From positions 1 to 38,540 of the IMG/VR virus record IMGVR_UViG_3300037054_000098: DNA of 38,540 bases. One strand, 5' to 3'. A program made the translations under genes and the position numbers. Origin of the DNA: a virus. This document shows positions 28,083 to 33,968 of this stretch, one piece after another. The notes under the pieces are model-generated. The model did no database searches. It was not told the origin of the DNA and worked only from the letters and a program-made list of their open reading frames with translations. Numbering within the stretch: the stretch's first letter is position 1; each line of letters starts with the position of its first letter.

Positions 28083-28120
28083 TTTTGCTGAACTAAAGGA
28101 ATTGGTAAATAGAAAACAAT

Positions 28121-28399
28121 ATGAGAACACCTAGTGAAAAACTAACTATAATGCACACTGCACTTAATGATATCAACAATGAGGTCACTCGTGCAGTAAA
28201 ACTTCATGGGCCACTTAGCAACCTACATGAGGCTCATAGTGTCATATTAGAGGAATTTGATGAGTTTTGGGATCAAGTAAAAGTTAACCCTAAAAAGCTG
28301 GATTTAGACGGACAGATTAAAAGATCGGCCAATATGAAGGAAGAACTTGTTCAAATTGCTGCTATGTGTGTAAGAACATTAATGGATGTGGAGATATAA
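28121..28399 (+). CDS. MazG-like nucleotide pyrophosphohydrolase-type protein
   Basis: 92 aa. The helix HEAHSVILEEFDEFWDQVK carries the ExxE-type acidic set, and MKEELVQIAAMCVRTLMDVE the second helix, as in small all-alpha NTP pyrophosphatases of the MazG/dUTPase superfamily. Such phage enzymes hydrolyse dNTPs or ppGpp-like alarmones. A complete EExxE...ExxD set is not obvious, so an inactive or diverged member is possible. Confidence 0.65.
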   Translation: MRTPSEKLTIMHTALNDINNEVTRAVKLHGPLSNLHEAHSVILEEFDEFWDQVKVNPKKLDLDGQIKRSANMKEELVQIAAMCVRTLMDVEI

Positions 28400-28581
28400 T
28401 GGGACTATCAATTTTATTAATTATTATCGTGGCTATTGTTTGTACTGGTATGCGTAAGGAGTGGAAGCGTGTGCGCGAATATGATGAATATTTGGCCAAC
28501 TGGAAATCACTTTATACAGATGATGATTTGTTTCCATTGACATATGATGAGTGGGTTGATGGAAAATATAATGAGCACTAA
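28399..28581 (+). CDS. 60-aa membrane-anchored protein
   Basis: ATG 28399 overlaps the MazG-like stop (TAATG). MGLSILLIIIVAIVCTG is one transmembrane segment, then a charged cytoplasmic tail (MRKEWKRVREYDEYLANWK). No family recognised. Confidence 0.6.
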   Translation: MGLSILLIIIVAIVCTGMRKEWKRVREYDEYLANWKSLYTDDDLFPLTYDEWVDGKYNEH

Positions 28582-28741
28582 TATATATACTAACCCTAAA
28601 TATGCAGGAGAACCTCATACAGTAAAATGTGATATTTGCACTAAACATTTTATGTGTACTTGTATTGATCCTAATGGTTGTATTAAAATGTGTCATAAAT
28701 GTGAAGATGAGTTATTTGTAGAGTATGACTATGGAACATAA
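28571..28741 (+). CDS. 56-aa zinc-ribbon-like protein
   Basis: Start ATG 28571, overlapping the preceding gene, with GGAAAATATA upstream. Cysteines occur as CDICTKHFMCTC and CIKMCHKCED, enough for one or two zinc knuckles. Not recognised. Confidence 0.6.
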   Translation: MSTNIYTNPKYAGEPHTVKCDICTKHFMCTCIDPNGCIKMCHKCEDELFVEYDYGT

Positions 28742-28935
28742 TGAAATTAACATATTATGAACAGGTAATTAAAGCTTTTGCTGAACACGGTGTTCCCGAA
28801 AATAAGGAAATGCGAGAATTAATATTACTAGGATTGAAGCAGAAAGAAGCTTTACCAGAACTTCCTAATTTACCTGCCAGTCATGTACAATGCCCTCCTA
28901 TGTACTCCGTAGACCCTATCAAGAACGGCCAATAA
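28741..28935 (+). CDS. 64-aa hypothetical protein
   Basis: MKLTYYEQVIKAFAEHGVPE... is helical with a Pro/Leu-rich end (LPELPNLPASHVQCPP). It starts on the last base of the preceding stop codon (TAATG). It is the last gene before 600 nt of noncoding DNA. Not recognised. Confidence 0.55.
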   Translation: MKLTYYEQVIKAFAEHGVPENKEMRELILLGLKQKEALPELPNLPASHVQCPPMYSVDPIKNGQ

Positions 28936-29515
28936 CCCCTCTAGAAACGACGATCTATTATAATACCTACCTAAGTACCACCCTGTATCAAATAAATCCT
29001 TAAAGACCACCTTTTTATCCCCTATACAACCTATTGTGGTGTCCCCATAGGTACTACTATATCTTGTACACTATATCTAGTATATACTATGGAACCTATA
29101 CTACCTATAGTATCTTATGGAGTTCCTTTTGTGTATTAAATACGCTAACTAATAGGTACTACTAAGGTACTACTGGGAACTATTGGCTGCGCCAGCCTAT
29201 GCTAGAAAAGAACCCCTAGGGGGCGCTCTGGCACCCGTAGTAGTAGCACGACTAGGTACTACTTGGGCCAACAGAATCAACAACTTAACTAAGTAGTAGT
29301 GCTACTACGATCATTTAGAGTCTAGCTGGTGCTGGGTAGAAACTAATAGAGCCTAGTAGAAGCTTGTATATCCTGTTTGTTTTCTTATGTTTGCATAGCC
29401 TATTTACAATAGACAATTCTGACAACGTAACTAAATAGTAAATAGATAAACTGAATGAACATTCATTCACTGCGTAGTCTATAGGATATACCAGTATCAA
29501 CTAGGTTATCATAGG
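28936..29515. repeat. Gene-free region with AGGTACTACT direct repeats
   Basis: Four copies of AGGTACTACT (29049-29058, 29154-29163, 29165-29174, 29254-29263), an inverted set GTAGTAG-TG-CTACTAC (29293-29308), CGTAGTAGTAGCACG near 29236, and TGAATGAA-CA-TTCATTCA near 29453. Also one palindromic operator-like site (29131) and one AGAATCAA motif (29273). Low-complexity TACTA/TAGTA runs dominate. Repeats in a gene-free block at a strand switch suggest an origin or control region. Confidence 0.6.
29131..29145. promoter_or_regulatory. Operator-like site GTGTATTAAATACGC
   Basis: Member of the 15-bp palindrome family with one mismatch, inside the repeat-rich noncoding region. Confidence 0.45.
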
Positions 29516-29544
29516 TTGACAAACATGTTACTGTATGGTAATAT
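29516..29544 (+). promoter_or_regulatory. Sigma70-type promoter, leaderless HNH transcript
   Basis: -35 TTGACA (29516-29521), 17-nt spacer, -10 TAATAT (29539-29544). Seven bases on is the A of ATG 29551, so the transcript should have no leader, and no RBS is present. Confidence 0.75.
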
Positions 29545-29550
29545 AGAAGC

Positions 29551-29997
29551 ATGAGAGATAAAAAAGTAGAAGCATATAGAGCCAAAGGTTGCTGTGATTA
29601 CTGCCCAAACCCAGCTATTCCCGGAACCCATTGGTGCGAGACGCACAAACAGAAGCACAGAGAATACCTGAGACGCCGAATGCAAGAGAATCCAACTAGG
29701 ATCATGCTGGCTAATCTACAGGCCAAATGTAAGCGTACAGGGATTGAATGTAGCATCACAGAAGGGGATATTGTGATACCTGCTAGATGTCCTGTATTCA
29801 ATACACCGTTTGTAATTGGTGGCTCTGTCGAAACACGTCAATACGCGCCTAGTATTGATCGTATAGACGCGAGTAGAGGATATGTGAAGGGCAATGTACA
29901 AGTAATCTCATTCAAAGCCAATGCCATGAAACAAAATGCAAGCATTGCCGATATGATTATGCTTGGTAAGTGGGCAGAGTACCGAGAAGCGTATTAG
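29551..29997 (+). CDS. HNH endonuclease
   Basis: 148 aa. N-terminal zinc knuckle CCDYCPNPAIPGTHWCETH, a basic linker, then ARCPVFNTPF and PSIDRIDASRGYVKGNVQVISFKANAMK, the HNH core of a widespread phage family in which D-R-I and GNVQVIS-x3-N are conserved. Its own promoter gives a leaderless mRNA. The last codon and stop overlap an operator-like palindrome (29989-30003). It stands alone rather than next to an essential gene. Confidence 0.82.
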   Translation: MRDKKVEAYRAKGCCDYCPNPAIPGTHWCETHKQKHREYLRRRMQENPTRIMLANLQAKCKRTGIECSITEGDIVIPARCPVFNTPFVIGGSVETRQYAPSIDRIDASRGYVKGNVQVISFKANAMKQNASIADMIMLGKWAEYREAY

Positions 29998-30003
29998 ATA
30001 CGC
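29989..30003. promoter_or_regulatory. Operator-like site GCGTATTAGATACGC
   Basis: Perfect 15-bp palindrome spanning the HNH stop codon. Confidence 0.5.
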
Positions 30004-30072
30004 TAGGGGATTCGATAGGCTCAAGGAATGGGCCGCTAGTGGCCTAGGATTGATTCAGACGAGCAATAAAAA

Positions 30073-30097
30073 GAGCCTAGCTGGTTAGGCTAGGCTC
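30073..30097 (-). terminator. Intrinsic terminator of the minus-strand small-gene operon
   Basis: GAGCCTAGC (30073-30081) pairs with GCTAGGCTC (30089-30097), 9 bp with loop TGGTTAG. On the minus strand it is followed directly by TTTTTATTG. It lies 18 nt past the last gene (ADP-ribosyltransferase-like). Confidence 0.85.
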
Positions 30098-30114
30098 AAA
30101 GGGTCACATTTGAT

Positions 30115-30552
30115 TTACAATTCGACGGGTAGCCAGTAGTCACTATCTAAGGGTTTATTCGGTACTGGTACAGGTTTGAGCATTGACGCAGGTATTGTCC
30201 CATAGAATCTCAGGCCGTTGGAAGCCTTGTCTGGTTTCAATTCCTCGACTATAGACTCCGGTATCGTTACTTGTAACAATGCAGGTTTCGCGTCAGGGAT
30301 AACTTGTTTCCCTAGTTTGATTTGATTACCTGCGACAATACCGTGCCATTGCGTACGCGAGTATTGCGCCCGGTAATTAGCAAACCATTCCGCAACAATC
30401 TTGTGCGGAGTTAGGCAAAGGAAATTCGCTTTTCCGTCTATATCTCGAATTGCTGGGTTAATTAGGTCAAAAGCATTGCGCGGAGTGGGTTTCAATCCTT
30501 GCTTCTCGATTGACGGAATGAACTGCGTTATTGTCCCATGGTACAAGATCAT
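30115..30552 (-). CDS. ADP-ribosyltransferase-fold protein
   Basis: 145 aa. The opening MILYHGTITQFIPSIEKQGLKP is the strand-helix start of ART/Tpt1-like folds (YHGT, then I-x3-GL). FLCLTPHKIVAEWFANYR matches the beta-S-x-S or beta-T-x-x region with the helix that binds NAD. A late VTIPESIVEELKP may hold the catalytic glutamate. It could ADP-ribosylate a host target or handle RNA 2'-phosphate. It is the last gene of the operon, coupled to a 30-aa membrane peptide (TAATG). Confidence 0.68.
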   Translation of the reverse strand: MILYHGTITQFIPSIEKQGLKPTPRNAFDLINPAIRDIDGKANFLCLTPHKIVAEWFANYRAQYSRTQWHGIVAGNQIKLGKQVIPDAKPALLQVTIPESIVEELKPDKASNGLRFYGTIPASMLKPVPVPNKPLDSDYWLPVEL

Positions 30553-30644
30553 TAGTAATCCCCTTTGTTGTGAGCCGTCATTTGCCAGTAGGCTACAACA
30601 AACACAATGCCGATCAAGCTTGCATAGATTGATTGAGAGTCCAT
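30552..30644 (-). CDS. 30-aa membrane peptide
   Basis: MDSQSIYASLIGIVFVVAYW... has one transmembrane span. RBS AAAGGATAT before ATG 30644, preceded by a leader cassette. The stop overlaps the ART-like start (TAATG). Too short for most callers; the RBS and coupling support it. Confidence 0.6.
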   Translation of the reverse strand: MDSQSIYASLIGIVFVVAYWQMTAHNKGDY

Positions 30645-30705
30645 ATATCCTTTCAAGTAGGCTAGTTGCCTAATAGCAGCATAATGCGTATGCAGTACGC
30701 TGCTA
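30645..30705 (-). promoter_or_regulatory. Leader cassette C1
   Basis: Minus strand, 5' to 3': variable hairpin TAGCAGC/GCTGCTA (30705-30674) holding an operator-like palindrome, then TAGGC-AACTA-GCCTA (30672-30658), then TTGAAAGGAT and the ATG of the 30-aa gene. Same plan as the other cassettes. Confidence 0.7.
30686..30700. promoter_or_regulatory. Operator-like site GCGTATGCAGTACGC
   Basis: Member of the 15-bp palindrome family located in the variable hairpin of cassette C1. Confidence 0.45.
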
Positions 30706-30713
30706 GTGGGAAG

Positions 30714-30935
30714 CTAGAACAAAGTATATATATCCTCTTTGCTAAATCTTGAAAATTTTCCTTGCACTAGAGTCAGTAGATTATCTTGCGTAAGATGGGA
30801 TTCGAGTCCCACACTATGGACTCCAATTTGTACTAGGTGAGTGTGATCATTTTCCGCAAGGAATGAGGCTAGAATGTGCGGACTCATTCCCGCACATTCT
30901 ATTCGGTACTTATCGGGGATTCTATCTGTCGCCAT
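30714..30935 (-). CDS. 73-aa hypothetical protein
   Basis: MATDRIPDKYRIECAGMSPH... is mixed alpha/beta, His/Leu-rich, with a Lys-rich end (GKFSRFSKEDIYTLF). It overlaps the end of the 58-aa gene by 14 nt. No family recognised. Confidence 0.55.
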   Translation of the reverse strand: MATDRIPDKYRIECAGMSPHILASFLAENDHTHLVQIGVHSVGLESHLTQDNLLTLVQGKFSRFSKEDIYTLF

Positions 30936-31098
30936 TGTTAACCCTTGCTAAGAATCGAGCAGCGTTAAACTTTGGATTCGCTTGTTTGCACAAGTGCATA
31001 ACTTTGTAAATGTGATGTGCAAGGAATTGCGGATTGTTCGGATTGATATTGTTGTCATAAATCATGTCGGCCAACAATACAAAATGTTTTCGTGTCAT
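30922..31098 (-). CDS. 58-aa hypothetical protein
   Basis: MTRKHFVLLADMIYDNNINP... FLAHHIYKVMHLCKQANPKF is helical. The RBS TTGGAGACAAT follows cassette C2. The NPNNPQF block recalls small phage proteins that pair with DNA metabolism genes, but I cannot name a family. Confidence 0.6.
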   Translation of the reverse strand: MTRKHFVLLADMIYDNNINPNNPQFLAHHIYKVMHLCKQANPKFNAARFLARVNNGDR

Positions 31099-31151
31099 AT
31101 TGTCTCCAATAGGCTAGTTGCCTAATAGATGCATAGTCGCCTATGCATCTA
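31099..31151 (-). promoter_or_regulatory. Leader cassette C2
   Basis: 11-bp variable hairpin TAGATGCATAG with CTATGCATCTA (31126-31136 and 31141-31151), loop of four, then TAGGC-AACTA-GCCTA (31124-31110) and TTGGAGACAAT-ATG of the 58-aa gene. Confidence 0.75.
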
Positions 31152-31159
31152 ATGGGAAG

Positions 31160-31213
31160 CTAATCTCCGCAACAAGCTAAAATGATCATAACCAGTACAA
31201 TAAGATAGATCAT
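31160..31213 (-). CDS. 17-aa membrane peptide
   Basis: MIYLIVLVMIILACCGD, start ATG 31213 overlapping the 50-aa gene stop (TAAATG) with GGAG 12 nt upstream. Pure transmembrane segment ending in a Cys pair. Plausible because every gap in this operon holds such a peptide, but unproven. Confidence 0.4.
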   Translation of the reverse strand: MIYLIVLVMIILACCGD

Positions 31214-31366
31214 TTACTTCTTATCCTCCATTTGTTCTACGTGTTTGAAAACCTCGTTTTCTTCGCTTGCACGGGTTTCCTCGCGTATATAGGCCATTTG
31301 ATTATACGCAAAATGGTTTTGCTTCTCTGTCTGGTTTAGATTCTGTTTACTGTAACGTTTTCTCAT
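31214..31366 (-). CDS. 50-aa charged protein
   Basis: MRKRYSKQNLNQTEKQNHF... is very polar and helical, ending VEQMEDKK. RBS CGAGGATAC before ATG 31366, preceded by cassette C3. No family recognised. Confidence 0.6.
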   Translation of the reverse strand: MRKRYSKQNLNQTEKQNHFAYNQMAYIREETRASEENEVFKHVEQMEDKK

Positions 31367-31415
31367 GTATCCTCGAATAGGCTAGTTGCCTAGTAGACTA
31401 TCTGTCGCCAGATAG
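31367..31415 (-). promoter_or_regulatory. Leader cassette C3
   Basis: Variable hairpin CTATCTG with CAGATAG (31398-31404 and 31409-31415), four-base loop, then TAGGC-AACTA-GCCTA (31392-31378), then GAGGATAC-ATG of the 50-aa gene. Confidence 0.7.
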
Positions 31416-31427
31416 CCTAGTAGATAA

Positions 31428-31592
31428 CTAAATGTACAAGGATAGATCATCGGCAGAATGAACGTTGACACAACAGTCTGGTAAGAATTGTTGCGCTTCA
31501 AATTGGCAAATTTCTGCTTCTGCAAGCGATAGGAAAAACAAATTTCCCGTTTGATTATTCCACGGATTTTGAATTGATACGCGATAGTTCAT
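31428..31592 (-). CDS. 54-aa hypothetical protein
   Basis: MNYRVSIQNPWNNQTGNLFF... LSLAEAEICQFEAQQFLPD looks like a small beta-beta-alpha domain with three cysteines. RBS TGGAGAGTACCGG before ATG 31592, preceded by cassette C4. No family recognised. Confidence 0.62.
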   Translation of the reverse strand: MNYRVSIQNPWNNQTGNLFFLSLAEAEICQFEAQQFLPDCCVNVHSADDLSLYI

Positions 31593-31650
31593 CCGGTACT
31601 CTCCAGTAGGCTAGTTGCCTAATAGCGACAGACTTTTTTTTCTGTCGCTA
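31593..31650 (-). promoter_or_regulatory. Leader cassette C4
   Basis: 10-bp variable hairpin TAGCGACAGA with TCTGTCGCTA (31623-31632 and 31641-31650), then TAGGC-AACTA-GCCTA (31621-31607), then TGGAG and the ATG of the 54-aa gene. Confidence 0.75.
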
Positions 31651-31658
31651 GTGGGAAA

Positions 31659-31874
31659 CTACTCTCCGCCGAAAACTATAAAATCGAGCAGCTTATCTAA
31701 TGGCGCAACTAAGGTTAATTCACCAAGTAGATGCACCGCCCTATGCCTGTCAATCCCCTCAATTACCATCACAACAATTGCAATGATCACGAGAACGGCA
31801 AGCCTAATTTTGATTCTATGCTGTTTTAATGCATGGCGCGGATTGTGATGCGTTTTTCCCTTATGTCTCCGCAT
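31659..31874 (-). CDS. 71-aa basic membrane protein
   Basis: Start ATG 31874 overlaps the preceding stop (TAATG), with TTGGAGACAAGG upstream. MRRHKGKTHHNPRHALKQHR is basic, then IRLAVLVIIAIVVMVIEGI spans the membrane, then a hydrophobic C-terminus. No family recognised. Confidence 0.6.
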   Translation of the reverse strand: MRRHKGKTHHNPRHALKQHRIKIRLAVLVIIAIVVMVIEGIDRHRAVHLLGELTLVAPLDKLLDFIVFGGE

Positions 31875-31948
31875 TATGGCCTTGTCTCCAAGTACAAATA
31901 GAAACAATTGACAGACAAACCAGTTACAATAATAACAGCTAGGATTAT
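31874..31948 (-). CDS. Possible 24-aa membrane peptide with ATA start
   Basis: Cassette C5 ends in GGAGG, but no ATG, GTG or TTG follows at the proper distance. The frame opened by ATA 31948-31946 reads ILAVIIVTGLSVNCFYLYL and ends TAA overlapping the next ATG. The cassette position and coupling suggest translation from ATA (or the ACG just upstream). Start uncertain. Confidence 0.35.
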   Translation of the reverse strand: MILAVIIVTGLSVNCFYLYLETRP

Positions 31949-32005
31949 CGTATTTCCTCCAAGTAGGCTAGTTGCCTGATATTCGCCTGTCACACTCAGG
32001 CGAAT
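31949..32005 (-). promoter_or_regulatory. Leader cassette C5
   Basis: 9-bp variable hairpin ATTCGCCTG with CAGGCGAAT (31981-31989 and 31997-32005), then AGGC-AACTA-GCCTA (31977-31964), then TTGGAGG upstream of the 24-aa frame. Confidence 0.75.
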
Positions 32006-32014
32006 AGCGGATAA

Positions 32015-32071
32015 CTATTTCCTAGGTTTACTCTTTTTTTGCTTTGGTGCTGGAGGTGCAAATAGTCGCAT
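32015..32071 (-). CDS. 18-aa basic peptide
   Basis: MRLFAPPAPKQKKSKPRK, ATG 32071 overlapping the preceding TAA, with CGGAG 8 nt upstream. Tiny but well placed. Uncertain. Confidence 0.4.
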   Translation of the reverse strand: MRLFAPPAPKQKKSKPRK

Positions 32072-32226
32072 TAGAAACACTCCGTTTCAAATTTGTCAAC
32101 GTCACTCAGTGTGACATTATGGCTAGAACCATCGGAATGTGAGATATTCAATATTCCATTGACAATTTCCACAGATTCCGCAATTCCAGTTACTTCCCAC
32201 CCATTAACTACTAAAGTGTAATCCAT
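32071..32226 (-). CDS. 51-aa hypothetical protein
   Basis: MDYTLVVNGWEVTGIAESVE... VEIVNGILNISHSDGSSHNV is a small all-beta domain, acidic at the end. RBS TTGGAGATAAA before ATG 32226, preceded by cassette C6. No family recognised. Confidence 0.62.
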   Translation of the reverse strand: MDYTLVVNGWEVTGIAESVEIVNGILNISHSDGSSHNVTLSDVDKFETECF

Positions 32227-32281
32227 TTTATCTCCAAGTAGGCTAGTTGCCTAGTAGCCTAATGTCGCAATCACTAGGCTA
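32227..32281 (-). promoter_or_regulatory. Leader cassette C6
   Basis: Variable hairpin TAGCCTA with TAGGCTA (32255-32261 and 32275-32281), then TAGGC-AACTA-GCCTA (32253-32239), then TTGGAGATAAA-ATG of the 51-aa gene. Confidence 0.72.
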
Positions 32282-32289
32282 ATGGATAA

Positions 32290-32529
32290 CTAAACTAATT
32301 TCCGCATTGCTTTGGAAACGAGCGGAATCGGCAAACCAACAGGAGTTACTATCCTGCTATTAACAACAGTTTGCAATGCCGCTAGTTGTTTGCTGGTTGC
32401 CAAAGCTTCGCGCTTTTCCCTTTCGAGAAAATCGGCCACTTGGTAGCAGTTATAACACTGGCTGTTATAGCTGCTATGCTTGGTACAAACTGGCAAGGCC
32501 ACATTAAAACGTTTTGAGTTAGTGATCAT
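32290..32529 (-). CDS. 79-aa Cys-containing protein, first gene of the small-gene operon
   Basis: Start ATG 32529 with AAAGGGAAAAC upstream; a longer frame lacks an RBS. Cysteines in LPVCTKHSSYNSQCYNCYQV form a C-x9-C-x2-C set that could bind zinc with the nearby His. A charged helix follows (DFLEREKREALATSKQ). No family recognised. Confidence 0.6.
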   Translation of the reverse strand: MITNSKRFNVALPVCTKHSSYNSQCYNCYQVADFLEREKREALATSKQLAALQTVVNSRIVTPVGLPIPLVSKAMRKLV

Positions 32530-32581
32530 TGTTTTCCCTTTCGATTGTTGAATAAGCAGATGCAACTAATTCAGTGTACAT
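32519..32581 (-). CDS. Possible 20-aa leader peptide
   Basis: MYTELVASAYSTIERENNDH, ATG 32581 with a strong AGGGGGTACT, overlapping the start of the 79-aa gene by 11 nt. Position at the transcript 5' end and overlap suggest a coupling or regulatory peptide. Confidence 0.4.
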   Translation of the reverse strand: MYTELVASAYSTIERENNDH

Positions 32582-32596
32582 AGTACCCCCTAAGAT

Positions 32597-32626
32597 TAGC
32601 TGATAGACTGTTAGGCTAAGATTCAA
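32597..32626 (-). promoter_or_regulatory. Promoter-like pair of the TTGAAT family, minus strand
   Basis: TTGAAT (32626-32621), 18 nt, CAGCTA (32602-32597). One base off the CATCTA consensus of the right-arm family. It would start the small-gene operon near 32590. Confidence 0.45.
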
Positions 32627-32629
32627 CAA

Positions 32630-32897
32630 GCATGATGCAAGCTTGGCCGATATCTTACGCTCGTAACAGTCTATTAGGTAATCTCATTTACCTTAATAGG
32701 TTGTTTCACCGTTGTTTGGGTTCGCCTATGATCTAAGGTTTTCGGCAATGGCTATGTTCCGATTGCCTGTAGTCAGTTTGCAGGTACTCTCGATTAGCCT
32801 TGTGACCCATCTACTAGACTAGATCACTGGGGTTAGGCGACCCACGACAACTAAACTACACTTTTCCCTAGTGCAAACCAGTTGCCAAAATTTATTG
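32630..32897. other. Gene-free spacer with hairpins between divergent units
   Basis: No plausible gene. Contains one arm of a long stem (TAACAGTCTA near 32666 pairing with TAGACTGTTA near 32604), AGGTAA-TCTCAT-TTACCT near 32680, and GGGT-TAGGCG-ACCC near 32831. It separates the minus small-gene operon from plus-strand genes. Confidence 0.5.
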
Positions 32898-32927
32898 TTG
32901 AATCTAAAGTACTTATTTTAGCATCTA
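32898..32927 (+). promoter_or_regulatory. Promoter-like pair TTGAAT-N18-CATCTA
   Basis: TTGAAT 32898-32903, CATCTA 32922-32927, spacer 18 nt. First plus-strand member of the right-arm family. Confidence 0.5.
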
Positions 32928-33097
32928 ATAATATATATGCACAATTTTACCTAGTAATAGGGTAAACTTTTACACTCTATTGATTCTAAAGGAGTTACAG
33001 TGGGTAAATGTTTTCCCAGACTAAAGTGGTAAATAGTAGTAGTATTGCTACTAATAGTATTGTTATCTACCTAGTAGTAGCACTACTTGAAAAATAG

Positions 33098-33126
33098 TTG
33101 AATCCTCAGGAACATTTTAGAATCTA
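33098..33126 (+). promoter_or_regulatory. Promoter-like pair TTGAAT-N17-AATCTA
   Basis: TTGAAT 33098-33103, AATCTA 33121-33126, spacer 17 nt; similarity to the site at 36141 extends upstream (TTGAAAAA) and into CCTCA. It precedes the gene at 33186 by 60 nt. Confidence 0.55.
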
Positions 33127-33185
33127 ACCATATGTAAGTAGTACCGAACGAATTTTGAACGAACGAATGGAGGGCCGAACAAGTT

Positions 33186-33479
33186 ATGGCGAATCGAGCA
33201 GCATTGCAACGCTGTACCTTTAGTAATTATCCGGGCGAACATAAATCCTTTGGCTATCGCTTATATGATGACTACAGCCAAGGTTATGATAACACTCAGG
33301 ATGAAACCATTTTCAAATTGGAACCATTGGAATTTCTACGGCATGTAGTTTCTTATGATAACTCCGATAATGCCGAAGGAATTTTTAATAGTATCAGTGA
33401 GAATCAAAAAGGAATCTACATAGATGATAACTGGTTTGATTGGAATGAGATACAGGATATCATCGGAATGGTAGTTTAA
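33186..33479 (+). CDS. 97-aa hypothetical protein
   Basis: MANRAALQRCTFSNYPGEHK... is acidic, Asp/Asn/Tyr-rich (YRLYDDYSQGYDNTQDET) and ends IQDIIGMVV. The RBS may be GGAGGG 12-17 nt upstream, a long spacing. No family recognised. It follows the promoter-like site at 33098. Confidence 0.58.
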   Translation: MANRAALQRCTFSNYPGEHKSFGYRLYDDYSQGYDNTQDETIFKLEPLEFLRHVVSYDNSDNAEGIFNSISENQKGIYIDDNWFDWNEIQDIIGMVV

Positions 33480-33481
33480 TT

Positions 33482-33510
33482 TTGAATCTTGCCGAACCAT
33501 TTAGCATCTA
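33482..33510 (+). promoter_or_regulatory. Promoter-like pair TTGAAT-N17-CATCTA
   Basis: TTGAAT 33482-33487, CATCTA 33505-33510, spacer 17 nt, followed by ACATAGTG as at 36141. It drives the structured leader C7. Confidence 0.6.
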
Positions 33511-33545
33511 ACATAGTGAGGAACATCTAAGCAAGTAGGCTAGTA

Positions 33546-33680
33546 TAGGACAACAGAATTTAGTTGTCCTATAGGGTAGAGTTATGGTAGAGGGATAGGC
33601 CGCAACAACTTAGAAATCCCTTGAAAGATCGGCCCACCTGTACTCTACCCTATAGGGTAACTAACCCTAATGGAGACAAT
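33546..33680 (+). promoter_or_regulatory. Leader C7 with pseudoknot and competing stems
   Basis: Stem X: TAGGACAAC (33546-33554) with GTTGTCCTA (33563-33571). Stem Y: CCTATAGGGTAGAG (33568-33581) with CTCTACCCTATAGG (33643-33656), 14 bp. Stem Z: TAGGGT-AACTA-ACCCTA (33653-33669). X competes with Y, and Y with Z. Inside Y, GGGAT/ATCCC and GGCCG/CGGCC form an H-type pseudoknot (33592-33634). ATGGAG and the ATG at 33681 follow Z. Looks like a switch. Confidence 0.75.
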
Positions 33681-33968
33681 ATGAGTTTCGAGATTGAATC
33701 AGGAATTGCTGTACCTGAAAAGAGTACACGTAAGGGACGTGGCGAGCAGTATCCGTTCTCTAAGCTGGAAGTAGGACAAAGCTTTTTCGTGCCGAACAGT
33801 GAATCTGCTAATGGGGATGCTGTTATCACTTTGAAGCGTACTGCTTACAGTGCGGAAAAACGATTCGATAAGGCAAAGGATAGTCGCAGATTTACCGTTG
33901 CCGCTTTTACTGTAACGGATGAAGCTGGCGACGAAACCTTGGGTGCGCGTATTTGGCGGACTGAGTAA
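33681..33968 (+). CDS. 95-aa hypothetical protein with structured leader
   Basis: Start ATG 33681 after TGGAGACAAT; the longer frame reads through the leader stem and is rejected. MSFEIESGIAVPEKSTRKGR... QYPFSKLEVGQSFFVP is a frequent motif of small phage proteins (PF-x-LxxGxSFxVP), and SRRFTVAAFTVTDEAG suggests a compact beta-alpha domain. Function unknown. Expression is probably controlled by leader C7. Confidence 0.7.
   Translation: MSFEIESGIAVPEKSTRKGRGEQYPFSKLEVGQSFFVPNSESANGDAVITLKRTAYSAEKRFDKAKDSRRFTVAAFTVTDEAGDETLGARIWRTE

Noticed and set aside
28936-33135. CRISPR-like array from the TACTACT/TAGTAG repeats or the leader cassettes
   Set aside because: Repeats are irregularly spaced and short; the cassettes alternate with coding genes, and the variable part is self-complementary rather than spacer-like.
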